Assembly: GCA_910586955.1 (NCBI GenBank)
Contig: CAJUMM010000121.1
Location: 1 to 7,222, forward strand
DNA length: 7,222 bases
Direction of reading: 5' to 3'
Source of the DNA: an uncultured Lachnospiraceae bacterium
GTDB taxonomy: Bacteria > Bacillota > Clostridia > Lachnospirales > Lachnospiraceae
This document shows positions 1-4,873 of the stretch, in pieces (positions within the stretch are counted from its first letter, which is position 1; every line of letters begins with the position of its first letter). Under the pieces are notes generated by a model. That model saw nothing but the letters and a program-made list of their open reading frames with translations. It did not search any database and had not been told where the DNA came from. The position numbers and the translations under genes were made by a program.

Positions 1-56
1 ACCAGGCCAGTTTTGAAACCCACTGGAATATGCTGCAAATCCGGAGTTTCTTCTAA

Positions 57-86
57 TTGAACTTTCCCTGCCCCATATGATACAAT
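57..86 (+). promoter_or_regulatory. Candidate sigma-A promoter (distal)
   Basis: The sequence shows TTGAAC at 57-62 and TACAAT at 81-86, separated by 18 bp, with a TGA just before the -10 box that fits an extended -10. It lies upstream of the Cys-rich protein / sigma / anti-sigma unit, in an AT-rich stretch with no gene. That it drives the unit is an inference. A second candidate lies about 65 bp closer to the gene. Confidence 0.4.
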
Positions 87-121
87 AAAAAATAATCAAA
101 AATTTTACTTTGTTGAATGGA

Positions 122-151
122 TTGTCAAACCAGAATCGTATTCTATATAAA
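122..151 (+). promoter_or_regulatory. Candidate promoter (proximal) for the sigma operon
   Basis: TTGTCA at 122-127 is followed by overlapping -10 candidates, TATATA at 144-149 (16-bp spacer) and TATAAA at 146-151 (18-bp spacer). It sits about 40-50 bp before the first start codon, which suits a short leader. Sigma/anti-sigma operons are often autoregulated, but no convincing ECF-type promoter pair could be read here, so only a sigma-A-like reading is offered. Confidence 0.45.
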
Positions 152-192
152 GCAGCAAGTTAGTTTATTCTTTTGAATGGAGGAAATAAAAC

Positions 193-585
193 GTGAAAGC
201 AAAATTTATTTTAACAGGTATCTTAACAGCCGCCTTCCTATTCTCATGTAAAACCGATGGCGTATTCGCGGCAACACCAGCCAGGGATAGAAGTTTTATC
301 TGTACTTTCAGCGAAACCCCATGCAGCTATTGTGGTTCCGGCTGTTCCTATGTGGATGAAGACGGCGACGGGGTCTGCGATAACTTCGTCTGCCCGGCGG
401 GACAAGGCTTCGTGGACGAGGACAAGGACGGAATCTGCGATTATAACAGCTGCCCGGCAGGACAGGGCTTCGTGGATGAGGACGGCGACGGAGTCTGTGA
501 CAATTACGCCTCCGGAAGAGGCGGCTGTGGCAGGCCAAGGGGCCGCTGCGGAAACGGCGGCGGCAGAGGATGCCGCAGAAGATAA
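193..585 (+). CDS. Exported Cys-rich protein with acidic DEDGDGVCD repeats
   Basis: I cannot name a function for this 130-residue protein. Translation starts at GTG 193, preceded by GGAGG at 179-183 with 9-nt spacing. Residues 1-26 form a signal peptide (MKAK, hydrophobic core, VFA before residue 27). Cys19 lies in LFSC, a poor lipobox, so lipidation is possible but weak. Residues 53-104 carry two and a half repeats of exactly 20 residues, starting at 53, 73 and 93, each with V-D-E-D-x-D-G-[VI]-C-D; the last two are joined by CPAGQGF. The D-x-D-x-D-G spacing resembles Ca2+-binding loops such as thrombospondin type 3 or EF-hand loops. About twelve Cys follow the signal region, and residues 108-130 are Gly/Arg/Cys-rich and strongly basic, giving an acidic middle and basic end. 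The gene ends 15 bp before the sigma factor gene, so it is probably co-transcribed and may be a regulated or sensory partner of that pair. That role is inferred from position only. Confidence 0.8.
   Translation: MKAKFILTGILTAAFLFSCKTDGVFAATPARDRSFICTFSETPCSYCGSGCSYVDEDGDGVCDNFVCPAGQGFVDEDKDGICDYNSCPAGQGFVDEDGDGVCDNYASGRGGCGRPRGRCGNGGGRGCRRR
349..504 (+). repeat. 60-bp in-frame tandem repeat inside the Cys-rich gene
   Basis: Units start at 349, 409 and 469 (the last is partial, to 504), with a period of exactly 60 bp, or 20 codons. Units two and three share nearly identical DNA such as GACAGGGCTTCGTGGATGAG versus its close variant. The first unit is more diverged and lacks the CPAGQGF lead-in. 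The pattern suggests recent internal duplication, and repeat number may vary between strains. Confidence 0.8.
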
Positions 586-600
586 AGAACGAGGGAAATT

Positions 601-1083
601 ATGCGGAGCGAACAGGAGGTTAACAGAGCTGTCGAAGAATATTCCGATCTAATCCGGCGGCTCTGCATGATACATTTAAAAAATTATCATGACACCCAGG
701 ACATATTTCAAACCGTATTTTTGAAATATGTCCTAAGTTCCGTTGTATTTGAAAATAAAGAACATGAAAAAGCGTGGTTTATCCGGGTTACCTTAAATGC
801 CTGTAAAGATTTGCTGAAAAGTTTTTTCCGGTCCCGGGTAGTTCCCATGGAAGAACTGGCCGATCATCCCTTTACCATGCTTCCCGAACATACGGAGGTT
901 CTGGAAGCAGTACAATCATTACCGCCCAAATACAGAAATGTTGTGTATCTTCACTTTTATGAAGGTTATACCGCACCGGAAATAGGAAAAATTCTCGGCA
1001 AAAATGTAAATACCATTTATACCTATCTGACACGCTCTAAAGAAATACTGCGGACTATATTGGGAGGTGACGGATATGAATAA
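601..1083 (+). CDS. ECF-type RNA polymerase sigma factor
   Basis: This 160-residue protein has the size and layout of an extracytoplasmic-function (group 4) sigma-70 factor. Region 2 spans roughly residues 5-75, with the DTQDIFQTVF helix (D-x-x-D-x-x-Q pattern) that contacts core polymerase and an EKAWFIRVTLNACKD segment typical of region 2.4. Region 4 spans about 100-152, beginning LPPKYRNVVYLHFYEGYT and continuing through a helix-turn-helix (APEIGKILGKNVNTIYTYL) that reads the -35 element. Start ATG 601 has GAGGG about 6 nt upstream and lies 15 bp after the Cys-rich gene. Its end overlaps the next gene by 8 bp, which implies translational coupling to the anti-sigma factor that should hold it inactive at the membrane. 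Its regulon cannot be told from this window. I do not assign a sigI symbol, because true SigI proteins are longer and lack this region 4 layout. Confidence 0.93.
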   Translation: MRSEQEVNRAVEEYSDLIRRLCMIHLKNYHDTQDIFQTVFLKYVLSSVVFENKEHEKAWFIRVTLNACKDLLKSFFRSRVVPMEELADHPFTMLPEHTEVLEAVQSLPPKYRNVVYLHFYEGYTAPEIGKILGKNVNTIYTYLTRSKEILRTILGGDGYE

Positions 1084-1885
1084 CCGGATAAGGGAAACCT
1101 TTGATCAAATTCACGCCGAAACAGAATTAAAGGAACAAACAAAACATGTTATTGCATATCAGATAAAAAAACATAGTTTCCGGAAAAAATCTTTCTTCAA
1201 ACAGCTGGCTCCTGTCATGGCCTGCTGCCTGCTTTTGCTGTCCGGTTTCGGAGGATACCGCTTATATTTTACCCGGACATCCATTATCAGTATCGATATC
1301 AATCCGTCTATAGAGCTGAATATTAACCGGTTCGACCGTGTCATCTCCGTCAGCAGCTATAACGATGAAGGACGTAAACTGGCAGATACGGCAGACCTGC
1401 AGTTTAAGGATTATAGAAATGCAATTTCCGAACTTTTAAATACAGAAAACATTTCCGTATATTTGAACCGCAACGAAATGCTGTCCATCTCCGTTATTGG
1501 GGGAACGGAAGAAAAAAGCATGGAAATGCTGGCAAATATCGAAACCTGTATCTCAAACCATTCCAACATCTGTTGTTATGCAGGTAATTTTGACGATGTT
1601 CAGAAAGCTCATTCCGCAGGATTATCTGTAGGCAAATACCGCGCGTTCTTAGAACTTCAAAAGATAAATCCCGATATCACCGTAGAACAAATAAAAGAAC
1701 TTACTATGCGGCAAATCCGCAATCTCACAGATAATCTTCCGGAAGACGGAAACCGGCCCCACTGCAACGGAAATCCGGAAACCGGCGGAAACGGGAATTG
1801 CCACAGGCATCAAAACGGCACAGAATACAAGCAGGGAACTCCCTCCTGTCCGGCACAGGATACAAGCGCCGGGCAGGAGCCCTGA
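1076..1885 (+). CDS. RsgI-like single-pass anti-sigma factor
   Basis: ATG 1076 is chosen over the in-frame GTG at 1067 because GGGAGGTG at 1062-1069 is spaced correctly for it; this gives 269 residues and an 8-bp overlap with the sigma gene. Residues 1-42 are cytosolic and probably bind sigma. Residues 43-65 form one membrane helix (LAPVMACCLLLLSGFGG). Outside the membrane, residues 70-100 match the RsgI juxtamembrane domain (ISIDINPSIEL then NRFDRVISV). In characterised RsgI proteins the Asn-Pro bond in this motif self-cleaves, which primes regulated intramembrane proteolysis; here it would be Asn76-Pro77. Residues 178-218 carry a second conserved block (AHSAGLSVGKYRAFLELQ, then ITVEQIKELTM). 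The last 45 residues are low-complexity, rich in Asn, Gly, Cys and His, with no polysaccharide-binding domain of the kind found in cellulolytic RsgI proteins. The inducing signal is unknown. The assignment is firm for RsgI-like membrane anti-sigma and inferred for pairing with the adjacent sigma. Confidence 0.88.
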   Translation: MNNRIRETFDQIHAETELKEQTKHVIAYQIKKHSFRKKSFFKQLAPVMACCLLLLSGFGGYRLYFTRTSIISIDINPSIELNINRFDRVISVSSYNDEGRKLADTADLQFKDYRNAISELLNTENISVYLNRNEMLSISVIGGTEEKSMEMLANIETCISNHSNICCYAGNFDDVQKAHSAGLSVGKYRAFLELQKINPDITVEQIKELTMRQIRNLTDNLPEDGNRPHCNGNPETGGNGNCHRHQNGTEYKQGTPSCPAQDTSAGQEP

Positions 1886-1887
1886 TT

Positions 1888-3198
1888 CTAAAGAATGTCT
1901 ATATACTCCCCGGACAATGCCTTGTTCATGCTCCGCACGGCGCAGAATTTCCCGCACATACTGCAGGTATCGCTGTGATCCTCCTCCGGCAGGCGCTCCT
2001 CCCGGACAGTCTTTGCCCTATCCGGATCAAGGGCACAGGCAAACTGGGCATCCCAGTCAAGATTCCTGCGGGCCTCTGCCATACGGTCGTCCGCATCCCT
2101 GGCGCCTGGAATCCCTTTGGCAACATCCGCCGCATGGGCTGCGATCTTGGAAGCAATAATTCCCTGTTTTACATCCTCCACATTGGGCAGGGCCAAATGT
2201 TCCGCAGGCGTCACATAGCAGAGAAACGCCGCCCCGCTCATGGCTGCCACGGCTCCCCCTATGGCCGCCGTAATGTGATCGTACCCAGGTGCAATATCCG
2301 TTACCAAAGGTCCCAGCACATAGAAGGGGGCTCCCATACAGATACTCTTCTGCACTTCCATATTGGCCGCCACCTGGTTTAAGGGCACATGGCCGGGTCC
2401 CTCCACCATCACCTGCACATCCTGTTCCCAGGCCCGCTTCGTCAGTTCCCCCAGACGCACCAATTCCTCCATCTGGCACACATCCGTGGCATCCGCAAGG
2501 CATCCCGGGCGGCAGGCATCTCCCAGGGAAACCGTCATATCATATTCCCGGCATATTTCCAGAATTTCATCGTAGTATTCATAAAAAGGATTTTCCTCCC
2601 CGGTCATACTCATCCAGGCAAAGACCAGGCTTCCGCCCCGGCTGACAAGATTCATTTTCCGCTTATGTTTCCGTATCTGCTCTATGGTCTTTCTCGTAAT
2701 ACCGCAGTGCAGGGTCACAAAATCCACCCCGTCTTCCCCGTGCAGCCGGACCACATCCACAAAATCCTTGGCCTTCAGGTCGGCAAGATCCCGCTGATAA
2801 TGAATCACACTGTCGTAGACGGGTACCGTTCCGATCATAGCCGGACACTCCCGGGTCAATTTCTGCCGGAAAGGCCGGGTATTCCCATGGCTGGATAGAT
2901 CCATGATAGACTCCGCCCCCAGCTTGACAGCGCTCATCACTTTCTCCATCTCTATGTTATAATCTTTGCAATCCCTGGAAACGCCCAAATTCACATTGAT
3001 TTTCGTCCGCAACATACTGCCAATGCCCTCCGGTTCCAGGCAGGTATGGCGGCGGTTAGCCGGAATTACTGCCTGTCCCCCGGCCACCAGTTCCCGTATG
3101 TCCTCTTCCGTTCTCTTTTCTTTCTTTGCTACCTGCTCCATCTGCGGCGTCACAATTCCTTTTCTGGCCGCATCCATCTGTGTCGTATACGCTCTCAT
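1888..3198 (-). CDS. thiC: Phosphomethylpyrimidine synthase ThiC (short type)
   Basis: ThiC is a radical-SAM enzyme that rearranges 5-aminoimidazole ribotide into 4-amino-5-hydroxymethyl-2-methylpyrimidine phosphate, the pyrimidine half of thiamin. The 436-residue length matches the short clostridial/archaeal form, which lacks the N-terminal extension of proteobacterial ThiC. Recognisable blocks are NRRHTCLEPEGIG near residue 50, GAESIMDLSSHGNT near 95, VDFVTLHCGITR near 155, GENPFYEYYDEI-like sequence near 205, SLGDACRPGC, EGPGHVPLNQ and VLGPLVTDIAPGYDHI. The C-terminal cluster motif has Cys412, Cys415 and Cys419, that is CX2CX3C, one residue shorter than the CX2CX4C usually quoted for long ThiC; I recall this spacing as normal for the short type. 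Start ATG 3196-3198 has GGAGG at 3206-3210. It lies 73 bp after thiW under the same riboswitch. The paralogue BzaF, which makes 5-hydroxybenzimidazole, is possible by sequence family, but the thiamin context argues against it. Confidence 0.95.
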   Translation of the reverse strand: MRAYTTQMDAARKGIVTPQMEQVAKKEKRTEEDIRELVAGGQAVIPANRRHTCLEPEGIGSMLRTKINVNLGVSRDCKDYNIEMEKVMSAVKLGAESIMDLSSHGNTRPFRQKLTRECPAMIGTVPVYDSVIHYQRDLADLKAKDFVDVVRLHGEDGVDFVTLHCGITRKTIEQIRKHKRKMNLVSRGGSLVFAWMSMTGEENPFYEYYDEILEICREYDMTVSLGDACRPGCLADATDVCQMEELVRLGELTKRAWEQDVQVMVEGPGHVPLNQVAANMEVQKSICMGAPFYVLGPLVTDIAPGYDHITAAIGGAVAAMSGAAFLCYVTPAEHLALPNVEDVKQGIIASKIAAHAADVAKGIPGARDADDRMAEARRNLDWDAQFACALDPDRAKTVREERLPEEDHSDTCSMCGKFCAVRSMNKALSGEYIDIL

Positions 3199-3271
3199 GC
3201 TTTTTCCTCCATTCTGCCCGGCGCAAGGCGGCGCCTCAGGCCACAGCTCTTTCTCACCCGGCTTTTTCCCG

Positions 3272-3787
3272 TCAGTTGGTTCCCTGTGCCCAGACCCGTG
3301 CCAAAACTCCGCTCTTTTCCAGGACAGATATCAGCACATAAGCCAGAATGCTTCCCGCTGCCGTGGAAATCAGAAAAGGAACCACGTAGACAAAAAGCCC
3401 CGCAGGTTCCGCTCCCATGAAAAGCTTTGCCACCGGATAGGCAGCCAAGCCTCCCAGGATTCCTGTTCCAAAAGCCTCGGCCCCGCAGGCCGCTCCCGTA
3501 TGCTTCCATTTCCCGTAGACCAGGCCGCACAAGAGGGCTCCCACCATGCTTCCGGGAAAGGCCATGAGGCTTCCAAGGGCCATCAGGTTTCGCAGAAGAC
3601 TTGCACAAAAGGCAATCCCTACGCCCCACCAGGGACCAAGCAGCACCGCTGCCAGCACATTTACCATGTGCTGTACCGGCGCACATTTGCTCCCTGCTAC
3701 CGGAAAACTAATCAGGCTTCCTGCTACTGCCAGGGCCGTCAGCACACCTGCCATTGCCAGTTTCCTGGCCGCATTTTTTTCTTTCAC
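3272..3787 (-). CDS. thiW: ECF transporter substrate component ThiW (thiazole uptake)
   Basis: This 171-residue hydrophobic protein matches the ThiW family of energy-coupling-factor S components, predicted to import the thiamin precursor hydroxyethylthiazole. Diagnostic segments are AGSKCAPVQHMVNVLAAVLLG near residues 31-52, WWGVGIAFCASLLRNL and GSLMAFPGSMVGALLCGLVYG. Several membrane helices are visible, the last around residues 131-156 with VVPFLISTAAGSILAYVLI. The start is GTG 3785-3787, with AAAGGAG ending 8 nt upstream; a nearer ATG is out of frame and runs straight into a stop. It has no ATPase or EcfT gene beside it, so it would rely on a shared EcfA-EcfA'-EcfT module encoded elsewhere. 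It is first in the riboswitch-controlled operon with thiC. The transport specificity rests on family knowledge and genomic context, not on residues I can read. Confidence 0.9.
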   Translation of the reverse strand: MKEKNAARKLAMAGVLTALAVAGSLISFPVAGSKCAPVQHMVNVLAAVLLGPWWGVGIAFCASLLRNLMALGSLMAFPGSMVGALLCGLVYGKWKHTGAACGAEAFGTGILGGLAAYPVAKLFMGAEPAGLFVYVVPFLISTAAGSILAYVLISVLEKSGVLARVWAQGTN

Positions 3788-3825
3788 ACCATTCTCTCCT
3801 TTCGTTTGTCTCCCCGCATTTTCCG

Positions 3826-3863
3826 AAAAAGAAAAAGACAGGCGATTCGGATATACGCCTGTC
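3826..3863 (-). terminator. Second terminator-like hairpin in the thiW leader
   Basis: On the - strand, GACAGGCG (3856-3863) pairs perfectly with CGCCTGTC (3837-3844) around an 11-nt loop. It is followed immediately by five T, one C and five T (3826-3836). This has the form of a strong intrinsic terminator, placed about 40 bp before the thiW start codon and downstream of the riboswitch's own terminator. Readthrough would be needed to express thiW. Between the two lies a weaker hairpin (arms 3883-3889 and 3894-3900, one mismatch, TTTT loop on + strand) followed by a short T run at 3874-3878. Confidence 0.65.
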
Positions 3864-3916
3864 CCATAGTCTCAAAAACTGTCCGGAGCTTTTGCTGCGG
3901 AATGTCTCTGCTATAC

Positions 3917-3941
3917 AAAAAGAGGCGCCGCAGGCACCTCT
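3917..3941 (-). terminator. Riboswitch-controlled intrinsic terminator
   Basis: On the - strand, AGAGGTGCC (3933-3941) pairs with GGCGCCTCT (3921-3929) over 9 bp with one G-U pair and a 3-nt loop. It is followed by TTTT at 3917-3920. It begins about 11 nt after the end of the TPP aptamer, the standard position for an expression platform that terminates transcription when TPP is bound. Confidence 0.85.
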
Positions 3942-3951
3942 TATCTTCCAT

Positions 3952-4036
3952 GTATCCCTACGTTGGCATTATCCAAATCAGGTTGTGGGTCGGAACCATG
4001 CAGTTCCCTCTCAGCCGGCTCTAGGCCAGCTCCCCA
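3952..4036 (-). promoter_or_regulatory. TPP riboswitch (THI box)
   Basis: Read on the - strand, the conserved elements appear in order: GGGGAGC (about 4029-4035), GGCTGAGAGGGAAC, a P3-type extension hairpin GGAAC/GGTTCC, ACCC, then CAACCTGATTTGGATAATGCC and AACGTAGGGA ending near 3954. CTGAGA, CCTGAT, GGATAATGCC and GTAGGGA are the hallmark thiamin pyrophosphate-binding sequences. The aptamer is followed directly by an intrinsic terminator, so bound TPP should stop transcription before thiW and thiC. Exact P1 boundaries are uncertain by several bases. Confidence 0.96.
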
Positions 4037-4062
4037 TTTCCATATATACTATTACGAAATTT

Positions 4063-4091
4063 ATTATACGGCGGATTCCGGGAAAATGCAA
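4063..4091 (-). promoter_or_regulatory. Promoter of the thiW-thiC operon
   Basis: On the - strand a perfect TATAAT (4063-4068) is preceded by a 17-bp spacer and TTGCAT (4086-4091) as a partial -35 match. Transcription would start near 4055-4057, about 20 nt before the conserved riboswitch core, which leaves room for the 5' strand of P1. The position relative to the aptamer is the main support. Confidence 0.7.
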
Positions 4092-4196
4092 CCAGAAGTT
4101 TTACTTTTACTTTCACTATACGTAGATTTTCTGTCATATCGGCCTGCTTTTGAGACAATGCTATTTTTCCGAAAAATTTAATTGGCTGATCCGGAC

Positions 4197-4342
4197 GCGT
4201 TACAGGAACCCCATCCCATCCGGAACACGCTTTCGCTCCATTCAAACGCAGCAGTACTAGGCTCACGCTGCGCCCGTGGCTTGCGTTCACCAAGTGCTGG
4301 CGTTTTCATAGGGTTCCAGCTAAGATGGGGTTCCTGTAACGC
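4197..4342 (-). repeat. Foldback repeat element, copy A
   Basis: This 146-bp element ends in a perfect 19-bp inverted repeat, GCGTTACAGGAACCCCATC at 4197-4215 and its complement at 4324-4342. The - strand is taken as forward because it then carries the internal motifs as GAAA loop and G-A pairs. Inside the terminal stem lie CTGGAAC/GTTCCGG, AAACG/CGTTT, CAGCA/TGCTG and a long hairpin ending in ACGC/GCGT and GCC/GGC. It matches copy B (4463-4603) closely over the internal part, in opposite orientation. It does not encode a plausible protein and lacks a T run for termination. It could be a structured RNA, a MITE or a REP-like repeat; I do not recognise the family. Confidence 0.85.
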
Positions 4343-4462
4343 TGTCTGTGAAAGCAATTTATTCCTTCCTCAAAATGTCTGTTTACTAAGTGCTCTACAA
4401 ATACATTGCTTGTGGAAATAAAGCTATTAGAAGCAAAATGCTCTCGCTTCCGGCTGCCAGCG
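4343..4462. other. 120-bp spacer between the two foldback repeats, no gene seen
   Basis: This AT-rich stretch separates the two inverted copies. No convincing reading frame, ribosome binding site, terminator or clear promoter was found on either strand. Because the copies point away from it, divergent promoters might be expected if the elements are transcribed, but no good -35/-10 pair could be read. Confidence 0.6.
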
Positions 4463-4603
4463 CTTAAGGGACCTCATCTTAGCCGGAACCCTATGAAAAC
4501 GCCGGCGCTTAGTGAATGCAAGCCGTAGGCGCAGCATGAACTTAGCGTCCGCTGCGTTTGAATGGAGCGAAAGCGCGTTCCGGATGGGATGAGGTCCCTT
4601 AAG
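4463..4603 (+). repeat. Foldback repeat element, copy B
   Basis: This 141-bp copy is closed by a perfect 16-bp inverted repeat, CTTAAGGGACCTCATC at 4463-4478 and its complement at 4588-4603. The internal part follows copy A with about 15 scattered substitutions and one single-base indel. The outer stem differs from copy A at about five positions, each matched by a compensating change on the other arm. The apical arm pairs CTTAGTGAATGC (4508-4519) with GCATGAACTTAG (near 4533-4544), leaving a tandem G-A/A-G internal loop. A separate small hairpin, GCGAAAGC near 4567-4574, has a GAAA tetraloop. It lies 72 bp from the 3' end of the small Cys protein gene and contains no gene. Confidence 0.85.
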
Positions 4604-4675
4604 TGTGTCAGGACTCTGCCAGGCAGTTTTTCGTGCATCTTATGGATTCACTCCACAAAACCGCTGCCCTCTTTC

Positions 4676-4873
4676 TCACATCTGATGCCGCACAATCCGG
4701 TATTCGTCCCCGTACTGGAAATAAGGACAGCCATGAAAATTCCCCTGGAGGAACAAGCGCATCTCATCCTCGTCTAAGTCCATCTCACAGACATAGTAAC
4801 CATAGTCGTCATCGTACACATAATTGCCGCAGTACTCGCAGTTGCTCCCCTTGTTCTTTTCTTTCCCCATCAT
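4676..4873 (-). CDS. Small Cys-containing protein downstream of mutL (DUF6472-like)
   Basis: This 65-residue, acidic, tyrosine-rich protein has no established function. It carries Cys12-x-x-Cys15 (CEYC), Cys29 and Cys49, a spacing that could bind one zinc ion, and conserved-looking segments LDEDEMRLFL and CPYFQYGDEYRIVR. I recall similar proteins annotated DUF6472 in Lachnospiraceae, but cannot confirm it here. ATG 4871-4873 overlaps the mutL stop as ATGA, and a second ATG follows at once; AAGAGG lies about 5-7 nt upstream, inside the last mutL codons. The overlap implies translational coupling with mutL. No signal peptide or membrane segment is seen, so it should be cytosolic. A role in mismatch repair is only a guess from position. 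Confidence 0.85.
   Translation of the reverse strand: MMGKEKNKGSNCEYCGNYVYDDDYGYYVCEMDLDEDEMRLFLQGNFHGCPYFQYGDEYRIVRHQM

Noticed and set aside
1..60. Open frames reaching stops at 56 and 60, as the 3' end of an upstream gene
   Set aside because: More than one frame is open over so short a stretch and none resembles a known C-terminus; cannot be decided without flanking sequence.
257..652. 131-codon + strand frame overlapping the Cys-rich gene and the sigma start
   Set aside because: It is a +1 shadow of the repeat-bearing gene, with no ribosome binding site and no coherent protein character; the frame at 193-585 has a signal peptide and regular repeats.
1798..2382. 194-codon + strand frame across the anti-sigma end and thiC
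   Set aside because: It is antisense to thiC, whose conserved motifs and ribosome binding site leave no doubt about the coding strand.
1888..3198. BzaF (5-hydroxybenzimidazole synthase) instead of ThiC
   Set aside because: The families are related, but the gene follows thiW behind a TPP riboswitch and no cobamide genes are present.
4021..4293. 90-codon - strand frame across the thiW leader and copy A
   Set aside because: It runs through the promoter, the edge of the riboswitch and a foldback repeat, and has no recognisable ribosome binding site or protein family.
4182..4421. 79-codon + strand frame covering copy A
   Set aside because: It is produced by the open nature of the repeat; no start signal, and its sequence tracks the palindromic DNA rather than a protein.
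4197..4603. CRISPR array or transcription terminator pair
   Set aside because: There are only two copies, inverted rather than direct, about 140 bp each; neither is followed by a T run.
4616..4631. CTGCCAGGCAG followed by TTTTT, as a + strand terminator
   Set aside because: The palindrome leaves only one base for a loop, so the real stem would be three base pairs; too weak to call.
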